Assembly (NCBI GenBank): GCA_021521415.1
Contig: JAIQDT010007374.1
Span: forward strand, 62,001 to 126,000
Direction: 5' to 3'
DNA: 64,000 nucleotides
Source: Bidens hawaiensis
Taxonomy: Eukaryota > Streptophyta > Magnoliopsida > Asterales > Asteraceae
Shown here: one piece after another, positions 21,870 through 34,307 of the stretch
Layout of the letters: every line of letters starts with the position of its first letter
Position numbering within the stretch: the stretch's first letter is position 1
Program-made: the position numbers and the translations under genes
Notes under the pieces: model-generated
The model's input: the letters and a program-made list of their open reading frames with translations, nothing else
Databases searched by the model: none
Told to the model about the DNA's origin: nothing

Positions 21870-24800
21870 TGTCACACCCCGACTAGCACAATGCGGAAGC
21901 GTAAAACGGGAATGTAACAGACACCTCTGATATCAACACATTGTTTATAAAGAAACATTACAAACTAATTTACAATATATTACATTTCTTCGTTCTATCA
22001 TTGTTTTACAGTCTAGGCGACACAAACAAAACTAGTTCGTTATACATTCTTACTACTATCGCCCTTGCTTCTATTCACGTAGCATCAACCACAAACCTTA
22101 GGCAAGTAACAGGTCACCAAATCATTCCAATTTAGGTACACCTGAAAAGCAGTTTAAAACGGGTCAACTAATGGAGTTGGTGAGTTTCACGAGTTTCAAG
22201 AAAGCAGTAATGAGTATTCACAAGTCAACACTTGTAATCATGAAATAAGTATGTATGTATGTAAATGATGTAATAATGCTAAGCTACAGTGAAGCCTTGA
22301 CTGTATGTGTTGCGTGCATCCATTTCCCACGCTCCATCAACCACTGTGGCCCCTTTCCGCCCACAACATGCCCCGGTAGCTATGTCTAACACTACATAGC
22401 CTTTTTGTATAAATATGGTCATGTGCAAACGGCGCTATGTGAGACGACAACCAGGCCGATTCCGTTTGGGTTTGTCAAACCAATAGTACTATTCACAAGC
22501 CACCGGCTCGAAGTTAATCACTGTGATCGTGGGGACTTTCGTGTGTTAGCACTTAGATAATTCATATCAATACATGTTTCCGGTATGTATATGTAATCAA
22601 ACATGCTTTTCACCCCAAAAGTTCGTAAAACAGTTTAAAGAGTGGGGTCATGAAACTCACGGTTTAGTATATATTCAGTACTGTATCAGCTCGTGGTTTG
22701 TTCGGTCCGCTATCAGTAGTTCCTATAATCAATATTATAATAATATTAATATTTTAATATTATTATAATCTCAATACTAATCTGGGTTGTATAACTAATC
22801 TGGGTGTAGCTAGAACGCCCATAAAGTGGCAATAGGCTTAGGTTGTGATGTTGTTCAATGTCTAATACTTAGAACTGAACTTGGCTCAGATTCCCGTTTT
22901 CCCAGCTGAGCCAAGTTGTTCGTTTACGCGTTCAGAAAATGGTTATGGGAAAATAAGCTTGGGTAAATGTATTGGTTAATAAAATGATTAAGTTATAAAG
23001 AAGAATCACATACTGGGGTCCCGGATTAGCCACGGGGCCCGTTTCCGTTTATTCAGTTTGATTTGAGAAGAAACGCACACAATCCACCCGGATTGTCCAG
23101 GTTTCTCATAGAAAAGTTCATTTTCATTTAATTAGTTCAAAAATATGATATTTGATAACTCTTGGTGTTTTGATATTCCCGCAGGTTCGTTAGTCGCAAA
23201 CTTGCCGGTTTTTGTAAAAATTGAATTTGTTTAATATTCAAATTAGCATAACTAATTAACCGTTAATCATTAAATTATGAAAATTTTACCACTTTTCAAT
23301 TAAAATATGTAGATTTTTATAAAAATATTTCTGGAATTTATTTACTAATTTATTAATTTATAAAAATTCATTTTGTCAGCTATATTTCGCCTGAAAATCG
23401 TCCGTTTACCCCAAACAATTTCCAAAAATTCCAAAAAATTCCTGAATGCTCAAATCATGTCCCAAATCAACCTGTATCAATTCCAGAATGTAAAAAGTTC
23501 GTGCAATATTCTTTTCGGCCCAAATTCGGCTATAAAAATTCACACGAACGCTTATAAACAAAACACCTTTAAACTTCTCCTAATGATCCCAAAATTCATA
23601 TGTGATCAAACTACATCAAATATGAGTTCCCAGAAAAGTTTCATAATTTTTGAAGTATTTTAGCTATTTTTCCCAAATAATCATCCCAATTCGGTAATAA
23701 ATTCACCAAATATTCGGACGGTCGAAAAATTACCAAATTTAAACAAGGACTTATTGACATGGTCCCTGATGTCCCTGAAAAATTTCAAGTCCTAACAATA
23801 TGCACATCACAACCTTAACCTAAATAGCCCGTAAGCGAGTGTTTCGGCATTACCTTAGCGGGTTTGGCTCGTTTCCGACTTTTTAATCAAGTTTTTAGGT
23901 TCTTGTGCTTCTAATCAAGCTAGGTACAAGTCCTATATCACAAACCAAGCAATTTTTCATCAACATAACAGCCCTTAACTTAGGGTTTCGGCTAGTGCAC
24001 AAAAACGAACTTTTGAACCGTGAAAACGCCGTTTCAACCCTTTAATCCGTGTTTATGGCCAAAAAAACTATCAAAATAGGTTCCTTACCATGTGTAAGAT
24101 CAAAACATGTTTATGGACCATTTTTAGGACTTTTACACGGTTAGGAATGATTTTTAGTAACCAAGACATGTTTTTATGGTATTAAACAAGGTTAAACAAG
24201 TACAAAAGCTACTTATTTAAGCTCCTTACCTTAGGGTTTGAAGGTTTTCTGGAAAATCAGCTTGCAGCTGCTTGGACCTCAGTTTTAATTAACCAAAATG
24301 AATAACCAAGCTTGTAAAACAAGTTTTATAAAAAGAATGGGGGTTGAGGGTGGGCTGGCTGATCGGAACCCATGGGCTGTTTTGGCCCAATAATCTGGTT
24401 TCTCAAGCCCAAATACGAAAAGCCCGGTCCAAAATTTAGTTTGGGTTCGGTTTTTGGCGCGAAAAACTTATCGGGTGCGTTAAACAGCGCGAAAACGAGT
24501 GTTTTTCGGCTAGTTTTGTGTAAAATTATAAAAACATACTATATGTTTGTAAAAATTAAAAATATTTTCATGGATCCCTTAAAACATTTCAAATAAGTGT
24601 TTGGTAAGTCTTTTTCAGCTTAACGGATGATACAATACTTGGTTTGTAACTATCTTTTGTGTTTAAATCTATAGCGGGTAGTTAAACGAGCATATTTTCG
24701 TTTAACTTGTTTGCTATCAAACTAAGGCCATATTTCTAATGTTTTAGCTTGTATTAAACGTATATCACTTATAGATGGCTTCCTGAGATATCTGGGTCAT

Positions 24801-24906
24801 AACCCGACTCGTTCGGTTAATCGTTCGTTTGTTATGCAAAAGGCGTTTATTTGCTTAATCGGTAAATACGTACTGAGGTGTACCTTGTTTTGGCTCAAAT
24901 GTCACA
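21870..24906 (-). repeat. 5' LTR of the chromovirus, full-length version
   Basis: 3037 bases, TGTCACACCCCG...AAATGTCACA in plus orientation, the longest copy of this LTR here. It contains the 16-bp hairpin at 22734-22769. One side carries the primer site (as a 5' LTR). The other side (24907 onward) carries the polypurine tract and pol tail of another copy, so this LTR also acts as the 3' LTR of a second, mostly deleted element. Confidence 0.92.
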
Positions 24907-25773
24907 TTCTCCCCCTGTCAGAAAATTTCGTCCCTGAAATTTGATTATTCAACTTTGTCTTTGTTTGGAAACAGGTGCGGGTATTTCTCTTTGAATTCAG
25001 ATTTCCGCTCCCACTTGAATTCAGGTCCCCGTTGTGAATTCCACCGAACTTTTACTAGAGAGATTTGTTGTGTCTTAATTGCTTTATTTTTCCCTCTAAT
25101 ATTTCCACCAGTTCTTCAACAAAATTCAGTTTTTCGTTTATGTTTCAGTCTTTTAATGGCACGATTTCGATTTCGTAAGTAAGACACCTTTTCAAGTTCG
25201 AAACATGAAAGACATCGTGAATAGAACTTAATTCCACAGGAAGTTTCAGTCGGTAAGCTACCGGACCTATCTTAGAAATGACTTCGTATGGCCAATGTAT
25301 CGTGGGGCTAGTTTACCGGTTTTTCCGAATCGAATGACGCCCTTCCACGGGGATACTTTCAAAAAAACTTTGTCGCCTATTTCAAAGGATAACGGCTTTT
25401 TACGAACATCAGTGTAGCTTTTCTGTCGATCTCGGGCGATTTTCAATTTGCTTGTAATCTTACGGATTTTGTCGGTGGTTTCTTGAATCAAGTCAGATCG
25501 TGTAATTTGGGTATCTCCAACCTCAGACCAGCACAAGGGTGATCTACATTTCCACCCGTACAGCGCTTCATATGGTACCGCTTGAATGCTACTGTGATAG
25601 CTATTGTTGTACGAAAATTCAACCAGTGGAAGATGTTGATCCCAGTTTCCACCGAAGTCTAGTACACAAGCGCGAAGCAAATCTTCTAAGGTTTGAATGG
25701 TTCGCTCAGATTGACCGTCGGTTTGGGGATGGCAGGCGGTACTTAGATCAATTCGGGTTCCCAAAGCTTCTTG
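24907..25773 (-). pseudogene. Second copy of the chromovirus pol 3' end
   Basis: Colinear with 15461-16328: polypurine tract, chromodomain-like tail and the C-terminal part of integrase from [17 protein letters not shown] to the tail. Differences from the first copy are few. The copy ends abruptly within integrase at a TTG shared with LTR sequence and jumps into a partial LTR. It is the remnant of a tandem second element sharing the middle LTR. Confidence 0.93.
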
Positions 25774-26222
25774 GCGCGAAAAACTTATCGAGTGCGTTAA
25801 ACAGTGCGAAAACGAGTGTTTTCGGCTTGTTTTGTGTAAAATTATAAAAACATACTATATGTTTGTAAAAATCAAAAATATTTTCACGGATCGCTTAAAA
25901 CATTTCAAATAAGTGTTTGGTAAGTCTTTTTCGGCTTAACGGATGATACAATGCTTGGTTTGTAATTATCTTTTGCGTTTAAATCTATAGCGGGTAGTTA
26001 AACGAGCATATTTTCGTTTAACTTGTTTGCTATCAAACTAAGGCCATATTTCTAATGTTTTAGCTTGTATTAAATGTATATCACTTATAGATAGCCCCCC
26101 GAGATATCTGTGTCATAACCCGACCCGTTCGGTTAATCGTTCGTTTGTTACGCAAAAGGCGTTTATTTTCTTAATCGGTAAATACGTACTGAGGTGTACC
26201 TTGTTTTGGCTCAAATGTCACA
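25771..26222 (-). repeat. Partial third LTR of the chromovirus array
   Basis: Matches the terminal ~450 bases of the family LTR (15009-15460), from TTGGCGCGAAAAAC to CAAATGTCACA. It directly abuts the gag of a different element at 26223. The bases after it (CGCAG) do not match GCAAA before the first LTR, so the outer ends of the array are not from one insertion event. Confidence 0.9.
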
Positions 26223-27395
26223 CGCAGGCAGCCACAGGTTATCTAGATTCACCTGGCCTATATGCGACATGGAGATCCCCAAAAAGTTCCAAACTCCCAG
26301 CATGAAGCTATATGATGGCACTATGGATCCTGAGGAACACGTAGCTTAGTATAGGGAAAGGATGGAGATCAACCCTATCCCCATTGACATCAAAGAAGCT
26401 TGCCTATGCAAGGGATTCGGCTCAACATTGACGGCACCGGCCCTTAAATGGTAATTGAGTATTACTTCCAACACAATTACTTCATTTGCTCATTTGATTA
26501 ACTTATTCAATAATCAATTTTCTTGTAGTAGAACTTTTGAGAAAATGACAGGTGATTTATAAAGAATTGTTCAACATAATAATGAATCCTTAAGGGATTA
26601 CATAACCAGATTTAGCAGAGAAGCTTTGGAAATCCCCAACCTTGGCATGGCAGCTGCTGTTGAAGCTTTCAAGATGGGATTAAAGAAGGATTCTCCTTTC
26701 TATGACGACCTTATCATGACTCCTGGCAGAAATCTTGATAAAGTCAGAAACGGGCATTAAGATACATTCGGCTAGAGGATGACAAGAAGGCTCATGGAAA
26801 CCTAGTTATCCCGAAGTATGAGTCTACCAATAGGAAGTCGGACTCTCCACAAAAGTTCTCTAGGACAAAGCCTTATTCCAAACAAGATAATTCCATGATA
26901 AACGCTGTGGAAGAAGACAAAGATGATGAGGAGTATCCTAAAATCTTTGAATATTGTTTTAATATTGATACTGGTGGTGTGATATGTGCCATGAAGGATT
27001 TAGGTGACAAGGCTAGATGGCCCAAGAAAAATGAAAAGTTCGGATCCGGAAAAGACAAGTCCAAATGGTGTGCATTCCATGAAGACTTTGGCCATCGCAC
27101 TGACGACTGTATAGCACTTCTGAAGGAAATAGGATACCTTCTCAGCAAAGGATACCTAAAGGAACTATTTGGAAGAAACAAGAACAAGAGTCAGGATCCT
27201 GTCAAGATACCTGAAAGGGCACATTCTCCACCACCCGGAGCTAAGGTTGTATCCTTTATCTCAGGAGGATCTGACATCTGTGGAACCTCGTATTCAGCAG
27301 TTAAGAAGCGTTCCAAAGAAAATGAAGATGGACAACGGAGAAAGACCTCTCCGTACTTCCATGTTAACAACTCAAAGAATCATATCCTTCGATGA
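26223..27395 (+). pseudogene. Tat-type gag, N-terminally truncated
   Basis: Broken frames encode a gag core (IPKKFQTPSMKLYDGTMDPEEH near 26272-26340, and NNESLRDYITRFSREALEI near 26580-26640) and, in the 26895-27395 frame, the cysteine/histidine motif CAFHEDFGHRTDDC near 27070-27112. This C-x2-H-x5-H-x4-C form is the Tat-lineage version of the gag zinc knuckle. At least four stops precede 26895. The 5' end is lost at the LTR junction. Confidence 0.85.
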
Positions 27396-27870
27396 CGGGG
27401 ATAGATGTGATCTTGTAGGTCCCAATCACGACCGTTTGGTAATTACTTTATGTATAACTAACTGTTTTGTGCGCAGGATACTCGTTGATGGAGGCAGCTC
27501 CCTGAACATCATCCAACTGGATGCCTTGAAGAAAATGGATATTCCTAATACTGAGATTATCCCAAGACCCTCAGTCCTCGTGGGATTCAGTGGGGAGACC
27601 AAGAATACCCTGGGAGATATCAAACTTCCAGTATACATAGAGGGAGTAAACTCTCTACAAAAATTTTGTGTTATTGACTCATTGTCTTGTTGTAATGTGA
27701 TCTTAGGCAGGCCATGGATTCATGACATGAAGGCAGTACCCTCAACATACCATCAGTGTGTAAAAATTCCAAGTCGTTGGGGAGTTATCAAGATTGAAAG
27801 TGACCAACAAGACGCCAAAGATTGCTATGCATCGTCAATGAAGTCGGCTTCAAAGCCTACTCAAGCATAG
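27380..27870 (+). pseudogene. Tat-type aspartic protease
   Basis: This segment is read in a frame overlapping the end of gag. It contains RILVDGGSSLNIIQLDALKKM near 27475-27535, the VDGGSS form of the retropepsin active site used in the Tat lineage, and the later hydrophobic CNVILGRPWIHDM near 27690-27730. It would cut the gag-pol polyprotein. The frame ends at TAG 27868-27870. Confidence 0.85.
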
Positions 27871-27963
27871 TAATTACATAAACAACTAGGGGAGGTCCTG
27901 CAAGCTAGAGAGCAGGATGTGAAGGAAGTACCTTTGGATTCTTAGGATACTGAGATCAAAGTA

Positions 27964-29298
27964 TTGTTAGGATCAAGTATTCCTGAGGATATTGAGATGG
28001 AATTAGTATCCTTCCTAAAGAAAAGAGCTTTTACCTTCGCTTGGAAACATGAGGATATGATAGGTATCTCTAAATCTATAATTACTCATAAACTTGGTAT
28101 ATATAAATCTTTCAGGCCGGTACATCAAAAGCGAAGGAAGTTTGCTCCTGAGAGAAAAATTATCATACAAGAAGAAGTGCAGAAGCTACTCAAAACCAAG
28201 ATGATAAGAGAGGTCCACTATCCTAGATTGTTGGCCAATCTAGTTGTAGTCTAGAAGAAGAATGGAAAGTGGAGAGTGTGTGTGGACTTCACTGACCTGA
28301 ATAAGGCCCGTCCAAAAGACCCATTTCCACTCCCACACATTGACTTATTGGTGGATGCAACTGCTGGCCATGACCTAATAACCTTCATGGATGCATCCTC
28401 AGGATTTCAACAAATTCAAATGAAGCCTTCAGATCAAGAAGACACAGCTTTCATGAATCCCACAGGTATGTACTGTTATTGCAATGTCTTTTGGACTAAA
28501 GAATGCAGGTGCAACATACCAGAGGCTAGTCAACATGATGTTCAAAGACCAACTGGGGGACACGATGGAAGTCTACATAGACGACATGGTGGTAAGTCAA
28601 GGAGGGCTGAGGATCATCTCAAAGACTTGGAAACAACATTTGACATCTTGGATGAGTACAACATGAAGTTGAATCCTACCAAGTGTCATTTTGGAGTCAA
28701 AGTAGGAAAGTTCCTTGGGTACATGGTCACCAAAAGAGGAATAGAAGCAAGCCCTGAGCAAATCAAGGCTATCCTAGATATCAAATCGCCAAGGAACGCC
28801 AAAGATGTCCAAAGATTAACCGGAAGAACTGCAGCTCTTAGCAGATTCATCTCAAGATCTTTAGAGAAGTGAAAAGACTTCTACGATATCCTTAGCAAGA
28901 ATCAAAAGTTCGAATGGGGAGAGAAGCAAGAACGGGCGTTGGTATCCCTGAAGGAATATTTATCCTCAGCACCACCCCTAATGAAGCCAGTTGATGGTGA
29001 ACCATTATCCTTGTGTTTAGCCATTTCGGGGAGTGCAATAAGTGTCGTCTTAGTCAAAGATCATGAAGGTCAACAACATTCGATATATTATGTAAGTAAA
29101 AGTCTACTAGATGCTGAGTCCAGATATTCTTATCTTGAAAAATTAATTTTAGCACTTATAATGGCTTCTACTAAATTAAGACATTACCTTGAAACTCATG
29201 CTATTCATGTAAAAACTAACTATCCTATTAAAGCTATTTTGAGAAAACCAGAAATGTCAGGTAAGATGGCAAAGTGGGCTGTAAAACTTAGTGTATAA
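27964..29298 (+). pseudogene. Tat-type reverse transcriptase and RNase H
   Basis: The reverse transcriptase includes WRVCVDFTDLNKARPKD (near 28272-28320), DASSGFQQIQM and, in a shifted frame at 28484-28610, FGLKNAGATYQRLVN and the catalytic YIDDMVV. Two compensating frameshifts (near 28480 and 28605) bracket that catalytic segment. RNase H follows, with LCLAISGSAISVVLV and SRYSYLEKLILALIMA (near 29010-29170). Stops lie near 28254 and 28870. The LAIS segment has no obvious first catalytic aspartate, as commonly seen in Tat elements, where the second RNase H is thought to take over. Confidence 0.88.
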
Positions 29299-29800
29299 GA
29301 TATTGTGTATAAACCAAGGACAACCATCAAATCTCAAGCACTTGTCGACTTTGTGGCTGATTTTAGCCAGGATGTACTTGTAGAAGTAGTAAAAGAAGTT
29401 CAGTAGCTAGAGGTCAAGGAGAGTTGGACCTTGCATATTGATGATGCCTCCAACATAAGAGGAACAGGTCTAGGTATCCTGCTAAAATTGCCACAAGGGG
29501 GCATTATACCTCTATCTATATCCTGTGAATTTCAGGCTACTAATAATGAGGCCGAATATGAGGCCCTAATAGCTGGTTTACAATTAGCTAAGGATATGAA
29601 GGTCAGGAATTAGCTAAGTTTATGTTGATTCATTATTAGTAGCTAATCATTTTAATGGCTCTTATGCGGTAAATGCAGAAAACTTTGCAAAATATTTAGA
29701 AATAGTTAAGCAATTAGCTATGTGTTTCGAAACATTTGATATAGTACGTGTACAAAGAGAAGATAACGCTGAAGCAGATGCCTTAGCAAACTTAGCATCG
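29299..29800 (+). pseudogene. Second, archaeal-type RNase H of the Tat element
   Basis: 29410-29613 encodes WTLHIDDASNIRGTGLGI followed by FQATNNEAEYEALIAGLQLA, the arrangement of the additional RNase H carried by Tat elements: an aspartate in the first strand (here followed by D rather than the usual G) and the catalytic glutamate in NEAEYEAL. After a frame break at about 29613 the domain tail is found near 29720-29800 (VQREDNAEADALANLA), with the terminal catalytic aspartate. Confidence 0.87.
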
Positions 29801-30039
29801 GCTCTCAAGATACCGGATGACATCAAAATACCCATCGTGCATATCTTAACTCCAGCAACAAAGGAGAACCACGAAGTCATGGAGACTTCAAAACTTGAAG
29901 ACGATCCAGTATCCTGGACCCGTCCCATAATACGGTATCTTCAAGATAACGAGATCCCAGAAGGAGAAAATCCCAGAGCCTTTCGAATGAAGGTAACCCA
30001 GTATATTATCCTAAATAATGTTTTGTATTGAAAGTCACT

Positions 30040-31134
30040 TGCAGGTCCATACTTGAGGTGCTTGGAACACCATGAAGCACAAGAAGTTCTCAAAGACATA
30101 CATGAAGGGGATTGTGGAAACCACACTAGGGGCAGAGCCTTAGTATCCAAGATACTAAGGACAAGTTACTTTTGGCTAACAATGAAGAAGGATGCAATGA
30201 ATTTCTCCAGGAAGTGTGATGCTTGTTAAAGACACAGCAACATCTTGCATCAACCAGCTGAACCACTACATCCTATTATATCCCCGTGGCCACTTATGAA
30301 ATGGGGAATGGATATTGTGGGAAAGCTGCCTGGTGGAAAAGTCTTTATGCTTGCCATGACAGATTACTTCTCCAAATGGATCGAAGCTAAGGCGTTTGTA
30401 CAAGTTAAAGAGAAGGATGTGATCTCATTTATCAAACGCAATATCTTGACAAGATTTGGTATCCTGGCAGAGATCATTTGTGATAATGGTTCACAGTTCA
30501 TTGGTAGCAGAATAACCAACTTTTTTGAAAGTTGGGGAATCAAGATGATAACTTCAACTCTAGTACACCCTAACGGTCAAGCAGAATCAAGTAATAAGAT
30601 CATCATCAACAATTTGAAGAAAAAGTTGGGATCCAAGAAGGGAAAATGGCTTGAAGAACTGCCATTTGTACTTTTGGGCTGATAGAACCACTTCAAAAAA
30701 TGCAACGGGTCAAACACCTTTCTCTTTAGTGTTTGGGGCTGAAGCTGTTATCCCTACAGAAATGGTGATCCCCACAGGAAGAACCAACATCCAAGATACC
30801 GAGTCCAACAACCAAAGCCTTATTGAAGACCTTGACACTATTGATGAACTCAAAGACGTTGCCAAAATCAGAAGGCCAGCCTATCAACAAATAATAGCCA
30901 AGTCCTACAACAAAAACATCCGAATTCGAAGATTTAAAGTAGGAGATATGGTGTTAAGAAAGGCATTCCAGAATACCACTAACCCAGCAAAAGGAAAGCT
31001 AGCTCCAAAGTGGGAAGGTCCTTACTTGATCGATGCAAAAGCAGGTAAAGGGGACCTACAAGTTGGTCACTATGGAAGGTGTTCCTTTATCGAGAGCTTG
31101 GAACGCTATCCATCTTAAGGCATATTTCTGTTAG
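30040..31134 (+). pseudogene. Tat-type integrase
   Basis: The zinc-binding domain is visible as HEGDCGNHTRGRALV...CDAC (near 30095-30230) with a stop just after it. The catalytic core has D in GMDIVGKLPGG, D in ICDNGSQFIG and E in HPNGQAESSNKI (near 30305-30600). A frameshift at about 30670 moves the C-terminal part into the 30651-31118 frame (FKVGDMVLRKAF, GKLAPKWEGPYLI). A second shift near 31080 gives the usual ending RAWNAIHLKAYF before TAG 31132-31134. Confidence 0.9.
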
Positions 31135-32705
31135 TATCCTCAACCGGTATGCTCGTATCCTTAACATTTTTGGATAATGGTATGTTCCCTAACCTATCTT
31201 TAAATTCTTACATATTTGAACTTTATTATCTCTCTATCAAGTTTACTGACTTAAGCATCGGAGGGGTACCCCTCATCAAGAATTCAGTGTTTTGCAGGTA
31301 TCCTAAGGATACGTTATCTTGACAATAGTTAGAGGCTGATCGCCTCCCACACGAATAAGATATCCTTGATTTCTTCTAAGGTTTAAAGGTCTTCACCTTT
31401 CTAACGAATTGGGTAAAACCCTGCCTGGAGCGCATGATGTTTGAATATAGTTCGAGGCAGGTGGACCAGACCAGCTGATAATCCGTTTGTTGTTGGTTAT
31501 ATATCGGATCATCAAGATAAGTGGCAGACGTGTCATAAATACGTACTAAGGTTTATAACATTTTCATGTTATCTAAGGTTTCGGCATTTTCATGTCGCTC
31601 ACGTTAGGGAATTTCCCTAGTTTTACCTAAGGTTTAGACATTTTCATGTCTCTCAAGTAAAGGTCTTGCCGCCAGTAAAAAGGCTTTATCGCCAGTAAAT
31701 GGGCTTTATCGCCAGAATTATCTAACTTGTTTTAACAGATCGGAGATTGGTCAGGTCGCTAAGTGTAGAGATGTTACTAAGTGGTCTTTAACTTAGCAAA
31801 TTCTAAAAGCATGATGCATGAAAAGATTAGCGATTGGGGACATCGTGTGTAAGTTTGTTAACTTAATATCATCTAACCTTTCCTTTTCATTTTATTTGAA
31901 ATATGATCTTTCAGCTTAGTTGTGTCAAATCTCACTTATAGAAGTTTTAAACATATATTTTCTAGATATGTTAGACTTAAGATATTTTTCTAAGTATATT
32001 AAGGACACGATATTGCACTTTTAAATGTGATATGTTTGGGAGATATATTCAATAGATATATTATCCTTAACATATCTTACTTTAAGAATAGAAGAGTTTA
32101 AGTCCTTTTTGGATGTGTTATGTTAAAAACATATCAAGTTGATTTCTTTTAAAAATATATGTCAACACTCTAGACTTAAGGATATATTATCCTTAAAATA
32201 CTTTATCTCAATGCACACTAGGACTTAAAAACATATTTTCCAGGGTTATAATCCCTAAGATATTTTGTTCTAAACTATGAGGAGTCTAGGGAATATGTTC
32301 AGGATACATTATCCTCAAGATATCTTATTTCAAAAACTTAAGAATATTTCATAAACATATTTTAATCAAAACTATTCAGATAAGTTATCTAAAATGACAT
32401 ACATATAGAACACAATGCTAAAGCCAAAAGGTTGTGTCATTACTAATATTAAGTGCAGGAAATTAGAAAGGCAATACCTAGGCTTCGTTCTTAACAAACT
32501 GAAGACCCTTCTGCCTAGGGAATACTAGAGGTTCAAAAGCCAGGATAACATGGGCTTCGTCTTGAAAATCAAGATCCCTCCACCCGTGTATCCTATTATC
32601 CTAAGCATAAAATTGTTTTAAGACAGGAAATTAAAATTGTTCAGAAACCACAAACAAGCCAACACCAAATCATCGCAAATACATAAACCATAAAAAAAAT
32701 TGGGC
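31135..32705. repeat. Spacer with diverged tandem repeats between pol and the antisense ORF
   Basis: No ORF. Around 31665-31725 there are three adjacent ~20-base units with the core TCGCCAGTAAA. From about 31920 to 32400 there is a run of diverged ~85-base repeats with a recurring core like GGATATATTATCCTTAA followed by ATATCTTA (near 32050, 32180, 32240, 32305). Tandem repeats in the 3' untranslated part of Tat elements are a known source of plant satellites. Confidence 0.65.
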
Positions 32706-34307
32706 TCAAGCCTTTTCTTTATCGCCATCATCGCCCAATGGTTCGCCACCACCAGCCTCCTTCGCACCGTCACCAATCGCCACCGCACCAACAGCCACCT
32801 CTGCTACCTTTTCCGCTTCACTCGGACCCGCTTCCTCCACATTTTCCCCAGTCAACTCGGCCAACACCTTTTTCCAAGAAGTTACGTCCCAAAAAGGAGT
32901 AACAAGACCAGCATCTTGGGCCTCCTATGCCATGCGAAGACGGGATTGGAAAATGGAAATGGTAGCTGACCTCTTTGCCCCCACTGTAACCTCCTGGATC
33001 TTCATCAAACAGTCCGCTTCTTGATGAATAAGCTCCTTTTTGGCCAACAGAAGCTCTTGCTTCAGATCCTTATTCTCCTTGGTCTTCTTGTCAAGAAGAT
33101 TGGTCTTAGCAGTGCCAATCTTCAGCATTTCTGCAATACGAGTATTGGCATCAAAGAGTTCGTGGTGAAGATCGTTGAACTTAGAACATAGTAACCCTAG
33201 TCCCTGTTCAAAATAAATTATCCTCAGCATACATTATCTTCGAATTATGAGGATATGACGAGAAGACGTACCTGATTGAATGTGAGGTCACATGTCGGAG
33301 AGGAGTCGGAGGTATCCTGGGTCTTTCTCCTTTTGGAACCCTTGGTTCGGCTGCTATCGGGCTTCGATTGGGTGAGGAGAGTGGCTTCCTTTTTCTTGGT
33401 ACTGCGTGTGGACACCATATTGTCAATGTCGTCTAGAACGAAAACCGGAGTAGATTTACCTGCAAAAATTCAGGTTAGTATCTCTAATCCTTAGATTTTA
33501 CAACTAATATGTCGATATTTCTTACCAGACATAGCGGAGCCCGCTGACGGTGATGGTTCTTGGAGGCTTGACTAGAAGTGAAAGGTTCTTTCCTCCTCGT
33601 CAATAAGATAGAATGAATTCAGTTTGCTCTCAGTCTCTCTGCCAGGGGGGGAGATTTCAAAGAACTTCAAAGCTGCAAAGAAAACAAAAGAAAGCATATC
33701 AGTTACGGGCATATAAGCATACGACTTCAAGATAACGTATCCTACTTTGGGAAACCCAGAGATACGGAAGAGTTTCAGAGTTAGGAAGGGAATTTCTCCT
33801 AACAAAAAAGAATTGTTTCTTACATTGGTCGTTGTTTTGGGTGTTTCTCAGAACGAGTGGGGTTCGATCAAATTTGGTTTTGAGAAGGTATCTTGAAGAA
33901 CCATGACTACGGAGGTCATAGACAAAGGCAAGCTCGGAGAGAGTAAAGTCAAGGGCATGGTCAACGATCAACCTTTCTAACATGAATAGAGTTCTCCAAA
34001 CCATGGGCATGGTTTGGATAAAACTCAATCCAGTCCTATTGAAAAACTCAGTAGTGAAACGAGGAAAAGGGTAAGAAAATCCGATTTTAAATGGCAAGTA
34101 TGGAAAACAAATCCAGGTTTTGGAAACAAGATCAGATGAAACGGCAGGATCGAAGGGCCTAAAAACAGTTCCCGGAGGGAAACAGCCCCAAGACTAAAGA
34201 TTTGTACTTATGGTGTTGTTAAAGGTGCATATTTCACTCGCGGGGCTTGCGAGAAGATTTTGTGACACAAAATCCTCAATGCCGGAAGAGTGAAGCTTGG
34301 GGCTCAT
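32706..34307 (-). pseudogene. Antisense extra ORF of the Tat element (gypsy-type transposon domain)
   Basis: The reading begins at ATG 34307 (MSPKLHSSGIEDFVSQN). The 34097-33560 portion has the pattern of the 'putative gypsy type transposon' domain found antisense in Tat elements: YPFPRFTTEFFNRTGL, a helical middle and LSELAFVYDLRSHG. A basic segment follows (TRSTKKKEATLL and SRTKGSKRRK, 33430-33290), then a coiled coil (EMLKIGTAKTNLLDKKTKE...KQELLLAKKEL, 33200-32930) and an acidic A/E/G-rich C-terminus ending at TGA 32706-32708. Breaks between segments could be decay or introns. It reads opposite to gag-pol and lies just before the 3' LTR. Function is unknown. Confidence 0.72.

Larger units (their letters stand above)
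13107..24906 (-). mobile_element. Ty3/gypsy chromovirus (Tekay/Del-like), both LTRs present
   Basis: Minus-strand element of about 11.8 kb. The 5' LTR lies at 21870-24906, the primer site at 21851-21865, an extra upstream ORF at 20646-21258, gag at 18960-20177, pol at 15499-18959, the polypurine tract at 15461-15474 and the 3' LTR at 13107-15460. Pol order is protease, reverse transcriptase, RNase H, integrase and a chromodomain-like tail, placing it with chromoviruses. At least seven stop codons or frameshifts interrupt pol. Beyond 24906 the sequence continues as part of a second copy rather than as flanking DNA. Confidence 0.9.
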
